Notes: generated from the sequence alone by a model not told the origin. A stretch of 64,000 nucleotides of DNA from an uncultured Clostridia bacterium (GCA_937981575.1 CALJNR010000016.1:16109-80108); one strand, 5' to 3'; shown: positions 36,526 through 46,446, counted from the stretch's first letter. Numbers and translations: made by a program.

Positions 36526-38148
36526 CTACCAAGAAACATCAGGATCTTTATAATAATTAATCTCTTGATTTTCCATTCTTTCACCATGCACTTTAAGCCT
36601 TAGTTTATATTCTTTCCAGTTCCTTAAGTTTTTAGGGGTCCAGCCAATTTCAGCGTGACCAGGAAGCCTCGGAAAAGCTAGAAATTCTATATCATTCATA
36701 CTTTTAATAGTTTCAGACCATAGTGGACATTCAATGCCGGCTATGTGAACTGACGGAGCAAAATCAGAAGGGTCCCACTCGTAGGCAGTTTTAGTTGGAA
36801 TAAAACCAGCCCATTGGAGTCCGAGAGGTGTATTTTCATCATATTTCATATCTATATATGCCTTTGGGGGAGGGGAAAGGATCATCTTCATACCTTTAGC
36901 TTCAGCAGCAGAGCTGTCAGGATTCCACTTTTGAAGGAGTGACTCGGAAGTAGTTCCGGGTGAAGTGTCAAAGGGATTCCAACCTATTGTCTTTTTACCA
37001 TAAGATGAAACGATTTCATTGACTCTTCCTATAAAGTAATCATAATCTTCTTTGGATGTAGAGGAAGCTTCATCACCGCCAATATGAATATAGTCTCCGG
37101 GAGTTAGCGCAGCAAGTTCACGTATTACGTCATTTACAAAAGCATAAGTAACTTCTGACCTGCACATCAGTGAACTAAAGCCCACATCAATACCAGTGTA
37201 TAGTTCTTTTTTCTTTCCATCAGGATTCAGTTCCCCGTAAGATGCCAAGGCGGCATTGGTATGACCGGGCATATCGATTTCGGGAATGACGGTAATATAA
37301 CGTTCTTTGGCATAGTTTACGATATCCGAATATTCTTCCTGAGTATAAAAGCCCCCGCGTCCGCCGCCAACTTCAGAGCTTCCGCCGATTGTGGTAAGTT
37401 CAGGCCAGGATTTAATCTCAATTCTCCAGCCTTGATCATCAGAAAGATGCATGTGGAATTTATTCATCTTGTACTGAGCTATTAAATCAATTGTTCGCTT
37501 AACGTCTTCTACTTCAATAAAGTGTCTGGCTGTATCCAGCATCATCCCACGCCAAGGATAGGCAGGATAATCTGTAATAGATGCAGCAGGAAGAGTCCAA
37601 GCAGTATCTGTCACAAGTGAGTTTTTTTCGATAGCCGCAGGGAAAAGCTGTCTTAGGGTTTGTATGCCTCTAAAAAGTCCTTCAGGAGTAAAAGCTTTCA
37701 AGGTAACCAGGCTATTTGTAATATCAAGCTGGTAGCCTTCTTGGCCAAGACTTGAATCTCCGCCAGCTGTAGTAAGATAGATATTTCCTTTAGAAGGAGC
37801 ATCTGACTTAATGACGCTTAGGGGATAGCCGGTAGAGGTTTTTAATTTTTCGGAGAGGTACTCGCCTATATTATATATTTCATCTGTTTCTTCAGTATTA
37901 TTACCATTTATATAAATGGAAGCAGTATCAGTAAGTATGAAAGTTTCTTCGGTAAATGAACAGTTTGCTGGTTTAGGAATGACTGCATATTTTGGAGTCT
38001 GCTTAGAAGAAGCAGACAGGCTATTTAATACAGCGGTAAAACCTCCATCACGAAATAGAAACTGAGCTAAAAATAAACCAATAAGACCAGCGCTGATAAG
38101 GGAAACGAGTGTAATGCGTAACAACTTTGCTTTTTTGCTGCCTTTCAT
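36526..38148 (-). CDS. Family 20 beta-N-acetylhexosaminidase, membrane anchored
   Basis: The 540-aa protein starts with a positively charged tail and one N-terminal helix (residues 10-32), so it is anchored outside the cell. A GH20b-like domain precedes the catalytic barrel: YPWRGMMLDTARHF, KMNKFHMHLSDDQGW and the catalytic Asp359-Glu360 in IHIGGDEAS. It would remove terminal GlcNAc or GalNAc from glycans or chitin oligomers by substrate-assisted catalysis. AAGGAGA precedes the ATG. No CBM or export partner is nearby. Confidence 0.93.
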   Translation of the reverse strand: MKGSKKAKLLRITLVSLISAGLIGLFLAQFLFRDGGFTAVLNSLSASSKQTPKYAVIPKPANCSFTEETFILTDTASIYINGNNTEETDEIYNIGEYLSEKLKTSTGYPLSVIKSDAPSKGNIYLTTAGGDSSLGQEGYQLDITNSLVTLKAFTPEGLFRGIQTLRQLFPAAIEKNSLVTDTAWTLPAASITDYPAYPWRGMMLDTARHFIEVEDVKRTIDLIAQYKMNKFHMHLSDDQGWRIEIKSWPELTTIGGSSEVGGGRGGFYTQEEYSDIVNYAKERYITVIPEIDMPGHTNAALASYGELNPDGKKKELYTGIDVGFSSLMCRSEVTYAFVNDVIRELAALTPGDYIHIGGDEASSTSKEDYDYFIGRVNEIVSSYGKKTIGWNPFDTSPGTTSESLLQKWNPDSSAAEAKGMKMILSPPPKAYIDMKYDENTPLGLQWAGFIPTKTAYEWDPSDFAPSVHIAGIECPLWSETIKSMNDIEFLAFPRLPGHAEIGWTPKNLRNWKEYKLRLKVHGERMENQEINYYKDPDVSW

Positions 38149-38340
38149 CGGTCAAACTCTCCTTTCATAACTCACTATAAAAAAGTTTTAATTTATTTAT
38201 AGGGTAAGGCATATTGTTTTTTATTACAACCGATAATATTGTGATTATATTGAATATATTGGCAAGATTTAAAATTAATAAAAAAACATAGGTGTGAGCA
38301 GTTCCTTATTCAGTCTATACTAAATAAAATTGGTCTTCTC

Positions 38341-38383
38341 TTGACATATAATAAACAATGGTAATATAATGAACAGTGTTCAT
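38341..38383 (+). promoter_or_regulatory. Promoter and operator of the membrane protein-tetR operon
   Basis: TTGACA (38341-38346) and TATAAT (38365-38370) are 18 bp apart. The perfect palindrome ATGAACA-G-TGTTCAT (38369-38383) covers the start point, so the ATG inside it cannot be the translation start. The TetR encoded in the same operon is the likely binder. Confidence 0.8.
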
Positions 38384-38452
38384 AATACTTGTGTAAAGAT
38401 CAATAGATGTTATTTAAATACACTTAAAGGGATAGGGAAGGGGTTTTGGGTT

Positions 38453-39358
38453 ATGGAGAATAAGAAGACAATTACACTATTTACTATAGTAATTACAGTC
38501 TTAGCTTTTTTATGTACAATGATTGGGATTTATTCTATTTATCTAAGGAATGAGTTTGACTTTATAACTATATACGGAGAAACCGTGAAAATTTATGGGG
38601 GTGGGATTTATGGGTACCATACAACAGCGCAGGTTTATCAGGTTATTCCGCATGATTTTGTTACCTTAGTTTTAGCGTTGCCTGCTTTAGTTATTTCATT
38701 GATATATACTAGAAAAGGGTCGCTAAAAGCCAGGTTGTTTTTCGCAGGGGTTACGCTTTATTTTTTATTTTCTTATACTATTTATTCGTTTTATGCAATG
38801 TATAATAAGCTGTTTATCTGTTATATTGCTATTATGGGATTAAGCTTTTACACTTTATATTTAACGCTTAAAGGTATTGATGCATTAAAAGTAAAAGATC
38901 TATTTAGTATAGGGTATCCCCATAAATTAGTTGGCGGGTTTTTAATATTTGTTTCAACACTTATGACTTTGTTTTGGCTAAAACCTATATCCGCTACTAT
39001 TTTTAGTGGATCTATTCCGGCAGCTGATTTGGGACAAAGTACGACGCTGGTTGTTTATGCCATTGACTTAGGCTTTATCCTTCCTTTGGCATTTGTTATG
39101 GGGATCAGACTTTGGAGGCAGAAGCCAGAGGGCTATGTGGCAGGAACTATTCTGCCAGTTTTCCTTATTTTTATCATGACTGCCGTGTTTTCTAAAGGGG
39201 TTATGCTTTATCTGACTAATACAGCGACGGTCATTGAAATGATGATCATGATAGGTACTTTTGGTCTGCTAGCTTTAACTGCAGTTTTTATTAATTTTAG
39301 TTCGATGAAAAAGGAAGGTTTGGATGAGCATACAAGAAAGAAGACAAAGAGAGCGTGA
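38453..39358 (+). CDS. Polytopic membrane protein of unknown function
   Basis: About 301 aa from the ATG at 38453, preceded by GGAAGGGG. An upstream in-frame ATG at 38369 lies at the transcription start and is excluded. Eight or so hydrophobic segments are visible, and between the first two is an extracellular-type loop (FDFITIYGETVKIYGGGIYG). The family is not recognised. It overlaps tetR by 35 bases, and a drug or lipid export-related role under TetR control is possible but unproven. Confidence 0.75.
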   Translation: MENKKTITLFTIVITVLAFLCTMIGIYSIYLRNEFDFITIYGETVKIYGGGIYGYHTTAQVYQVIPHDFVTLVLALPALVISLIYTRKGSLKARLFFAGVTLYFLFSYTIYSFYAMYNKLFICYIAIMGLSFYTLYLTLKGIDALKVKDLFSIGYPHKLVGGFLIFVSTLMTLFWLKPISATIFSGSIPAADLGQSTTLVVYAIDLGFILPLAFVMGIRLWRQKPEGYVAGTILPVFLIFIMTAVFSKGVMLYLTNTATVIEMMIMIGTFGLLALTAVFINFSSMKKEGLDEHTRKKTKRA

Positions 39359-39923
39359 TGAGATTAGGCAGAAAATATTTGATGCAGCGAGTCAGATGAT
39401 TATTACAGAGGGTTATGAAAAGCTTTCGGTCCGAAAAATAGCAGAAAAGATACAGTATTCTCCGGGGGTGATTTATAATTATTTTAAAGATAAAAATGAA
39501 ATCATACGTCTAATTATTGCTGAGAACCATCAAAGGATATGTGATCATATTAAAGAACTTCGGCTTGATGCCATGGAGCCTCGGGATGCTCTTTATAAAG
39601 GACTTACCACATTTGCATGGCTTATGCTTGAAAACCCTCAGCATTATAGGGCAATTATGCTGAGTGGAATGGATCTTACCCCATTTGAAGAGGAAGTACC
39701 AAAAACTAAAAGTATTATGGAGCTGCTCATTCACACTTTGGAGAACGGTATGCAGCAGGAAGTGTTTTGCAAAAGTGATGCTAAGATAACTGCGGTGTTG
39801 CTGATTGCTTCTATTTTAGGCTTGGTTAATACTATTATACTTGATAAGGTAGAAGGAAAAGAAGTTTTAGCGCTTATGATAGAAAGTCAGATTCATATTT
39901 TGGTTAAAGGTATTACAAAATAG
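39324..39923 (+). CDS. TetR/AcrR family transcriptional regulator
   Basis: The 199-aa protein has the helix-turn-helix EKLSVRKIAEKIQYSPGVIY followed by NYFKDKNEIIRLIIAENH, then a TetR_C-like helical domain. AAGGAAGG precedes the ATG, which lies inside the end of the membrane-protein gene, so the two are cotranslated. It probably represses its own operon through the palindrome at 38369-38383. Confidence 0.9.
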   Translation: MSIQERRQRERDEIRQKIFDAASQMIITEGYEKLSVRKIAEKIQYSPGVIYNYFKDKNEIIRLIIAENHQRICDHIKELRLDAMEPRDALYKGLTTFAWLMLENPQHYRAIMLSGMDLTPFEEEVPKTKSIMELLIHTLENGMQQEVFCKSDAKITAVLLIASILGLVNTIILDKVEGKEVLALMIESQIHILVKGITK

Positions 39924-39946
39924 AGTTAATAGAAAATGATTTTAAT

Positions 39947-40006
39947 AAAAAGTTGCACTAACAACTAATGGGGATTATACTATTAGTTGTTAGTGCAACT
40001 TTTTTG
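39947..40006 (+). terminator. 22-bp hairpin that is terminator of tetR and promoter-operator of marR
   Basis: Bases 39947-39968 pair perfectly with 39982-40003 and a T run follows. The loop side carries the marR promoter TTGCAC (39953) - 17 bp - TATACT (39976). Each arm contains an AGTTG-N6-CAACT palindrome (39951-39966 and 39985-40000), a MarR-like operator. Read-through RNA folds the whole hairpin; RNA starting at marR does not. Confidence 0.85.
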
Positions 40007-40018
40007 CGAGGTGATAAG

Positions 40019-40462
40019 ATGAATGTTAAACATCAATCAGTGGGGCGGTATATATCTGTACTTTATCGTAGGGCACAGGCCTATATCGGCAGCCAAATGA
40101 AGTCTTACGATATTGGGAGCGGACAATATAGTTTTTTGATTATACTTTATGAGAAGGACGGTATCAGCCAAGAGGAATTGGCAGCGCAGCTTTTAATAGA
40201 TAAGGGAACAACTGCAAGGGCGGTAGATAAGCTGGAGAAGGCAGGATATGTTGTGCGCAAAAAAAATCCTGAGGACCGCAGGGCGTATAATATTTTTCTT
40301 ACTGACAAGGCTAATGAAATAAAGCCAATACTTTTTAGACTTCTTGGTTCATGGACAGATATTTTGATACAGGACTTAAGCGAACAAGAGAGAGAACTGC
40401 TTTATATAGTACTTGAAAAGATGGTAAAAAGTACCGTTTTGCATACTAAATCAAATAAGTAA
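40019..40462 (+). CDS. MarR family transcriptional regulator
   Basis: About 147 aa from the ATG at 40019 behind GAGGTG. The longer frame from 39968 would lie in the promoter hairpin. The winged helix is seen in GISQEELAAQLLIDKGTTAR followed by the wing KKNPEDRRAYNIFLTDK. It sits 56 bases before a MATE exporter, a common pairing in which MarR releases the promoter when it binds a phenolic or drug ligand. Confidence 0.93.
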   Translation: MNVKHQSVGRYISVLYRRAQAYIGSQMKSYDIGSGQYSFLIILYEKDGISQEELAAQLLIDKGTTARAVDKLEKAGYVVRKKNPEDRRAYNIFLTDKANEIKPILFRLLGSWTDILIQDLSEQERELLYIVLEKMVKSTVLHTKSNK

Positions 40463-40518
40463 CGGGCATAAAACTTATAAGAAATTTTGCATAAGGTCTG
40501 TGAGAGAGGATGGGCATA

Positions 40519-41871
40519 ATGGACAGAAATGAAAGACTTGGGAATGAAAAGATGATGAAGCTTTTAATGAGATTATCCGTACCAGCTACAGTAGGGATGC
40601 TCGTTAATGCTTTTTATAATATAGTGGATACTATTTTTATTGGAAAGGGTATTGGGTACTTAGGAATAGGGGGCCTTACGATTGCTTTTCCAGTGCAGAT
40701 GATGATCATGGCTGTTGCGCAGATGGTAGGAATAGGAGCGGCATCAGACATTTCAAGAAGTTTAGGGGCCAAAAATGTTGAACGGGCTGAGCGGGTTGCC
40801 GGAAACTCCTTTTTGTCAGTTGGTATTCTTGGGTTGTTAATATGTGCGCTTGGACTAATTTTTATTAATCCTTTGCTGAGGCTTTTTGGTGCAACTGATA
40901 CATTAATGCCCTATGCCAAAGAATATATGGAAGTTATTTTAATTGGAAGTATCTATTTTCCAGTTGTTGTCTCTACCAATAACCTTATACGGGCTGAAGG
41001 CAATGCAAGGGCAGCCATGTTTTCGATGATGATCGGAGCGTTGCTTAATATTGGGCTTGATTATATTTTTATTTTCCCACTTGGTATGGGAATACGAGGA
41101 GCCGCTCTTGCAACTATTTTATCCCAGTTGGCATCGTTTATATATGTAATGGCGTATATGTACAGCAGACATAGCACGCTGAAAGTTAAGCTGCGCCATT
41201 TAAAACCAGATTTTAGGATCATCTATGATTTTATGCTTGTTGGGCTGCCCTCTTTTGGAAGGCAAGCAGCTGGAAGCATTATGGCTATTATTTTAAATAA
41301 TGTTCTGAGTATGTATGGAGGAGAACTTGGCATTGCCATATACGGGGTGATTAATCGTATTACAATGTTTTTATTTATGCCGCTTTTCGGCATTGTTCAA
41401 GGGATGCAGCCTATAGCAGGCTACAATTATGGGGCAAAAAAAATAGATAGAGTGAAAGAAGTCGTCAAACTATCTATTATTGCAACGACTGTATTTGCTA
41501 CAGGCAGCACTTTGATTGGTATGCTTTTTCCGGGATTTATTATTAGGTTGTTTAATGATGATGAGGCACTTATTGCTCATGGGGTTTTTGCCTTAAGGAT
41601 TGTCATTGCTATGGTTCCTATAGTAGGAATCCAAATTGTTGGAGCAGCCTTATTTCAGTCACTGGGAAAAGCAGGACCTTCATTGTTTTTGACACTATCT
41701 AGACAGATGATTTTCTTTATTCCCCTTGTTTTAGTGTTTCCAAGACTTTATGGACTCGGGCTGTTTGGTATTTGGCTTGCATTTCCGGCAGCAGATCTTT
41801 TGTCTACTGTATGTACAGTTATCATGCTTAAAAGAGAAATGAATCAAGTCGTTTATTTAGCAGAATCATAA
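40519..41871 (+). CDS. MATE family efflux transporter
   Basis: About 450 aa with 12 predicted helices in two MatE halves (first LSVPATVGMLVNAFYNIVDT, second VGLPSFGRQAAGSIMAIILN). It exports cationic drugs or metabolites with Na+ or H+. AGAGAGG at 40503-40509 suits the ATG at 40519 rather than 40510. It shares an operon with marR. Its end overlaps the convergent HAD gene by 19 bases. Confidence 0.92.
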   Translation: MDRNERLGNEKMMKLLMRLSVPATVGMLVNAFYNIVDTIFIGKGIGYLGIGGLTIAFPVQMMIMAVAQMVGIGAASDISRSLGAKNVERAERVAGNSFLSVGILGLLICALGLIFINPLLRLFGATDTLMPYAKEYMEVILIGSIYFPVVVSTNNLIRAEGNARAAMFSMMIGALLNIGLDYIFIFPLGMGIRGAALATILSQLASFIYVMAYMYSRHSTLKVKLRHLKPDFRIIYDFMLVGLPSFGRQAAGSIMAIILNNVLSMYGGELGIAIYGVINRITMFLFMPLFGIVQGMQPIAGYNYGAKKIDRVKEVVKLSIIATTVFATGSTLIGMLFPGFIIRLFNDDEALIAHGVFALRIVIAMVPIVGIQIVGAALFQSLGKAGPSLFLTLSRQMIFFIPLVLVFPRLYGLGLFGIWLAFPAADLLSTVCTVIMLKREMNQVVYLAES

Positions 41872-42518
41872 ACCTTTTTTATAAAGGAAGGCGCTAGGGA
41901 TTCAAAACTGTCGATGATAAGGACGGCATCAGATAAGTCTTGGTCGCCAGAATCAGGATTATAGTATCCAATACAAGGCATTCCCGCGGCATTTGCTGCT
42001 TTTACGCCATTTTTTGAGTCCTCGATAACGAGGCATTCAGAAGGGGCTAGTCTTAATTCCTTTGCAGTTTTGAAGAAAACATCAGGAGCGGGCTTAGGAT
42101 GAGGAACGTTAACGCCGCTTACAATCTGGTGAAAATAATGATAAATACCTAGGGCTTTTGTTACGCGAATAATGTATTCATAAGGTGAAGAAGAGGCTAC
42201 AGCCAGAAGAAATCCTGCAGCATGGAGCGCTTTAATTAATTCTGGAGTGCCAGCAATCCCTTCGAATCCATCGCACGTGATAAGAGTATCCTTTTTTTCT
42301 TTAAGTTTGGAAATGTAGTCTTCATCAGAACAGGGAAATGGATGAAATGAACGAATATCTTCAATGATTTTTTTATCGGTAGAACCAATAAACTTTTTAT
42401 ATTTTTCATAAGGGTAGATGATGCCATATTCTTCTAAAACCATGCAGCAAGCCTTGTAATGCATAGGTTCGGAGTTGACAAGCACCCCATCCATGTCAAA
42501 AATAATACCTTTTAACAT
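41853..42518 (-). CDS. HAD family hydrolase, beta-phosphoglucomutase-like
   Basis: The 221-aa protein has HAD motif I FDMDGVLVNSEP (nucleophile and acid Asp), a helical cap, motif II VASSSPYEY and motif III/IV near KPAPDVFFKTAKEL and VIEDSKNGVKAA. This is the subfamily IA type of sugar phosphatases and phosphomutases. CCGGAGGA precedes the ATG. It converges on and overlaps the MATE gene, so the two share 3' ends. Confidence 0.9.
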   Translation of the reverse strand: MLKGIIFDMDGVLVNSEPMHYKACCMVLEEYGIIYPYEKYKKFIGSTDKKIIEDIRSFHPFPCSDEDYISKLKEKKDTLITCDGFEGIAGTPELIKALHAAGFLLAVASSSPYEYIIRVTKALGIYHYFHQIVSGVNVPHPKPAPDVFFKTAKELRLAPSECLVIEDSKNGVKAANAAGMPCIGYYNPDSGDQDLSDAVLIIDSFESLAPSFIKKVYDSAK

Positions 42519-42717
42519 ATTTAATCCTCCGGATGATAATAAGATTTTAATTACTTTTTATGACGTATGATCCATTCTTTATTATATAAGATTGCAGGCG
42601 GTTTTGACATATAAATAATCGCTTTATCTATATGATTTTATTTATGCTTGACCTTGCTAAGAAAAACAAAGATAATAGCTTATAGATTGAATGACTTTAA
42701 AATTGGAGATGATTTAT

Positions 42718-43614
42718 GTGACAGAAATAAAAGACAAGAAAAAGATTTTTTTGCTGATGGTCCCTACAGCATTCTTTTGGGCAGGAGCTTTTAGTGCAGG
42801 GAAAATAGCTGTTGGGGAGTTTTCACTGTTTACACTGACTTTTCTTAGGTTTTTGATAGCGTTAGTTATTGTTTTTCCGATGATGGTTAGATATGAACCT
42901 AAGAGGTGGAAGATTAGCCTTAGGGATCTTCCAATTTTTATCCTTACAGGGTTTTTAGGAATCTTTACATATCATGTTTTGTTTTTTATGGCACTTACTA
43001 AGACAACAGCCATTAACTCTTCGCTGATAGGTGCGACGAATCCTATGGCAACGACTATCATTGCAGCTTTTTTTCTAAAAGAAAAGATTGGAGTAAAAAG
43101 AGCTGGGGCCATACTTTTGGCTTTTACAGGAGTACTTCTTACAGCATCAAGAGGGCACATTGAAACCTTTATGACACTCAGTTTTAATGTTGGAGATATT
43201 ATGATGCTGTGCGCTGTGATAGCATTTGCAGGCTACAGCGTTATCAGCAAAAAGATTATGGAAAGATATTCACCTATTATTATTTTGACCTATAGTTTTT
43301 TGACAGCTGTAGTCATGCTTATTCCTCTAATGCTGATGGAAAGTCCAGCGAGTGCACTTGTAGGAGTTAGCCCTAAAGCATGGGGTTCTGTACTATATAT
43401 GGGTGTCTTTGCATCAGCAATAGGCTATCTTTTGCAACAGTTTTCTATCAAGGCTTATGGAGCTAGTAAAACCATGCTTTTTGTAAATCTGGTGCCTGTC
43501 TTTTCAATCATTATTTCGGTAGCTATCCTTGGAGAAACGATAAACTTTATTACTGTCTTAAGTGCAGCGATTATTATAACGGGAGTGTACCTAAGTTCTA
43601 GGTTGAGTAGGTAA
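42718..43614 (+). CDS. EamA/DMT family transporter
   Basis: About 298 aa with ten predicted helices in two EamA repeats (FFWAGAFSAGKIAVGEFSLF and FAGYSVISKKIMERYSPIII). Members export amino acids or other metabolites. TTGGAG 9 bases upstream supports the GTG at 42718; the in-frame ATG at 42691 has none. It stands alone, divergent from the HAD gene. Confidence 0.9.
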   Translation: MTEIKDKKKIFLLMVPTAFFWAGAFSAGKIAVGEFSLFTLTFLRFLIALVIVFPMMVRYEPKRWKISLRDLPIFILTGFLGIFTYHVLFFMALTKTTAINSSLIGATNPMATTIIAAFFLKEKIGVKRAGAILLAFTGVLLTASRGHIETFMTLSFNVGDIMMLCAVIAFAGYSVISKKIMERYSPIIILTYSFLTAVVMLIPLMLMESPASALVGVSPKAWGSVLYMGVFASAIGYLLQQFSIKAYGASKTMLFVNLVPVFSIIISVAILGETINFITVLSAAIIITGVYLSSRLSR

Positions 43615-43736
43615 TATGAATCCTAGCATTGTTAAAGGGAGAGGTAAAGATAGAACGTTCCTAGCCTAATGATTAAGTTCTAAATGTATAGCTTTGGAAA
43701 AAATGATTACACTAAACCTATAAAATTTGGAACAGG

Positions 43737-44465
43737 ATGATTGGTGTGTTGAATGTGATGGAGTATCAGGTCATTGTTATAAGGAGTGTTACATCTATTA
43801 TTACATTGTTTTTGCTCAGTAAACTTATGGGAAGAAAACAAGTATCTCAGCTCAGCATGTTTGACTATGTTGTGGGCATATCCATTGGGTCTATTGCGGC
43901 GGCTATGACGGTGGACACGGAGATCAAGTGGTATTACTTTGTAACGGCTATGGGTATCTATGCAGGTATTTATATTTTAATAGCTATGGCGTCTATAAAA
44001 AGTTTGTGGGCCAGAAAGTTTTTTGAAGGAGCACCCATCATTCTCATTCAAGATGGAAAAATCATATGTAAAAATGTCAAAAAAGTCCGATATGACATCA
44101 ACAGCCTTTTAGAAGAATGCCGGTTTGCGGGGTATTTTGATGTCAGTGACATTAATATAGCTATTATGGAGAGTAATGGTAAGGTAAGCATTTTGCCAAA
44201 ACTGAATAAAAGAATGGTTACCATCGGTGATTTGCAGCTTGCGGTTAAACCAGACGGGCTGGTAGCTAATGTTGTTATTGATGGATGCATTATGACAGGC
44301 AATCTAAAAGCCATAGGAAAGGATGAAAAATGGCTTTTAAAAGAGATTAAGAAACAGAATGTTGAATCACTCAAGGAGATTCTGCTTGCTACTTGTGATG
44401 TGAATGATACTTGTAATCTATTTTTAAAGAATGAAGACATCAATGTAAAGCATTGCCTTGAATAA
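43737..44465 (+). CDS. DUF421 membrane protein (YetF-like)
   Basis: The 242-aa protein has three N-terminal helices including SKLMGRKQVSQLSMFDYVVG, the DUF421 signature, then the cytosolic double-beta domain (IILIQDGKIICKNVKKVRYD and RFAGYFDVSDINIAIMESNG). YetF relatives occur in spore formers; the function is not firmly known. Start choice is uncertain between ATG 43737, GTG 43746 and ATG 43758. A terminator follows. Confidence 0.88.
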   Translation: MIGVLNVMEYQVIVIRSVTSIITLFLLSKLMGRKQVSQLSMFDYVVGISIGSIAAAMTVDTEIKWYYFVTAMGIYAGIYILIAMASIKSLWARKFFEGAPIILIQDGKIICKNVKKVRYDINSLLEECRFAGYFDVSDINIAIMESNGKVSILPKLNKRMVTIGDLQLAVKPDGLVANVVIDGCIMTGNLKAIGKDEKWLLKEIKKQNVESLKEILLATCDVNDTCNLFLKNEDINVKHCLE

Positions 44466-44469
44466 GTAT

Positions 44470-44500
44470 AAAAGGCAGACCGCGTGAGGGGCTGCCTTTT
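44470..44500. terminator. Intrinsic terminator after DUF421
   Basis: AAAAGGCAG (44470-44478) pairs with CTGCCTTTT (44492-44500). It may also serve the convergent asnB. Confidence 0.75.
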
Positions 44501-44529
44501 AGTGTATTGGGAAAAGAGCGAGTGATAGG

Positions 44530-46368
44530 CTATAAGAGTTTAATCTTATATTCCTTAAGCCAAATATTAAATTGGACAAGGTAAGCAATAAGCTGAGGGC
44601 CTGTCATAAGCTGGCCGAACCAAGGCTTTTTATAAGCAGTACCTTTAGTTTCAATAAGCTCTTTCGCAAAAGCTTTATCAATTATATTAAGAAGCGGTGC
44701 ACAGGGGTCATCTAGAATATCCTGCATCATTTGACACACGAGGTCTGTATAAACAGGATTATGGGTTTTAGGATATGGACTTTTTTTACGGTAAATAATA
44801 TCCTCAGGAAGAATGTCTTGCAGGCACTTGCGCAAAAGACCTTTTTCGCGGCCTTTATAGAATTTATATTCATTTGGCAGGTTAAAGGCGTATTCCACGA
44901 GGCGATAATCTGCAAAAGGCACTCTAACCTCTATACTGCTAGCCATACTCATTCTGTCTTTACGGTTAAGCAGATTAACCATAAACCATTTGAGATTAAG
45001 ATAGAATAATTCTCTCATACGGTAAGTTTCAGGAGCTTCACCTTCAAGATGCGGCACTTCTTTGAGACTAGACAGATAATTTTCATTCACTGCTTCTTCA
45101 ATAGGAAGCTTTTGAAACTCAGGGGATAAAATAGCTTTTCTGCTAGCGGCGAAATTAGACCAAGGGAATGTGGGAAGATTCATAAGTTCTGGTTTAGTAT
45201 ACCATGGATAGCCTCCAAAGAGTTCATCTGCACATTCGCCGGAGAGAGCGATGATAAAGTCTTTGCGAATTTCACGGCTGAACAAAAGGAGTGAAGAATC
45301 AATATCAGCCATGCCAGGAAGATCGCGGGCGATAACAGCATCTTTAAGGGCAGAGGCAAGTTCTTCATGATTAACCACATACGTTCTATGGTCACTGCCT
45401 ATAAATTTGCTCATTTGAAGGGCCCAGTATTTATCGGATGTAGGCTGAAAGACAGAAGACTGAAAGAATTTATCATTATCTTCAAAATCCAGAGAGTAAG
45501 TAGTCAGCACTTTGTTTTTCTTTTTGTAGCAGTCAGCAGCTACAGCCGAGATAGCAGAAGAATCAAGACCCCCAGAGAGGAAGGTACAAAGGGGGACGTC
45601 ACCAACCAGCTGTCTTTCGATAGCATCTACAAGCAGGAAGCGAAGATGTTCTTCGGCTTCTTCAAGAGATTCTTTGTTTTCTTCAGGGGTCAGCTTCCAA
45701 TATTCTTTAGACACCATTCCGCCTGGAGTTACAACCATCAGATGTGCTGGAGGTATTTCGTAGATGTCCTTAAAGACACCGCTTCCAGGTTTAACAGCAG
45801 GGCCTAAGGCAAAAATTTCAGTAATAGAATTTTTGTCTATGACAGGATCCACGTAAGGATGGGCTAGAAGGGTTTTGATTTCTGAACCAAAGATGAAAGA
45901 AGAATCTTTGATACTATAAAATAAAGGTTTAACCCCAAGAGGGTCCCTTACTAAAAGTATGCGGTTTTCTTTTTCGTCATAAACGGCAAATGCAAAAATG
46001 CCATTAAGCTTATGGACACAGTCGATTCCCCAGCACATATAGGCGGTAAGAAGCACTTCGGTATCCGAATAAGAATCAAAGCTAAAACCTTCTAAGATAA
46101 GTTCCTTACGTATATCTTCTGTGTTGTATAATTCACCGTTATAAATCAGCGTGTATTTAAAGCCCCCTTGGGTTTTTGTCATAGGTTGCTTTCCGCCCGC
46201 AGGGTCTACTACAACAAGCCTTCTATGTCCGAAGAGGACGTGAGGATGAATGAAGTAGCCAAAACTATCGGGGCCTCTTAGCCTTAGTGTATCTGTCATC
46301 GTTTCGATTGTACCGGTTTTACTGGCAATGTTATTTTTAAAATCAATCCAGCCGGCAATGCCACACAT
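44530..46368 (-). CDS. asnB: Asparagine synthase (glutamine-hydrolysing)
   Basis: The 612-aa protein begins MCGIAGW with the glutaminase nucleophile Cys2, followed by RLRGPDSFG and YNGELYN. The synthetase half has the PP-loop FLSGGLDSSAIS and ALSGECADELFGGYPW. It makes asparagine from aspartate, glutamine and ATP. Length fits AsnB. GAAGGTG precedes the ATG. It is third in the apparent amt-PII-asnB operon, 82 bases after the PII gene. Confidence 0.95.
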   Translation of the reverse strand: MCGIAGWIDFKNNIASKTGTIETMTDTLRLRGPDSFGYFIHPHVLFGHRRLVVVDPAGGKQPMTKTQGGFKYTLIYNGELYNTEDIRKELILEGFSFDSYSDTEVLLTAYMCWGIDCVHKLNGIFAFAVYDEKENRILLVRDPLGVKPLFYSIKDSSFIFGSEIKTLLAHPYVDPVIDKNSITEIFALGPAVKPGSGVFKDIYEIPPAHLMVVTPGGMVSKEYWKLTPEENKESLEEAEEHLRFLLVDAIERQLVGDVPLCTFLSGGLDSSAISAVAADCYKKKNKVLTTYSLDFEDNDKFFQSSVFQPTSDKYWALQMSKFIGSDHRTYVVNHEELASALKDAVIARDLPGMADIDSSLLLFSREIRKDFIIALSGECADELFGGYPWYTKPELMNLPTFPWSNFAASRKAILSPEFQKLPIEEAVNENYLSSLKEVPHLEGEAPETYRMRELFYLNLKWFMVNLLNRKDRMSMASSIEVRVPFADYRLVEYAFNLPNEYKFYKGREKGLLRKCLQDILPEDIIYRKKSPYPKTHNPVYTDLVCQMMQDILDDPCAPLLNIIDKAFAKELIETKGTAYKKPWFGQLMTGPQLIAYLVQFNIWLKEYKIKLL

Positions 46369-46423
46369 ATCTTTGCACCTTCTTTTTTAGATGAATTTGG
46401 GACATGCTTATAAAAAGCACGAT

Positions 46424-46446
46424 AGGGACGGCTCATTGCCGTCCCT
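46424..46446 (-). promoter_or_regulatory. Stem-loop between PII and asnB
   Basis: AGGGACGGC (46424-46432) and GCCGTCCCT (46438-46446) form a perfect 9-bp stem with a 5-base loop and no strong T tail on the minus strand. The GGGACGG core is the same as in the palindrome cluster at 13628. It may be a processing hairpin or a small REP copy. Confidence 0.6.

Noticed and set aside
39968..40018. Upstream start for the marR gene
   Set aside because: It would lie inside the promoter-terminator hairpin; the ATG at 40019 has a proper ribosome binding site.
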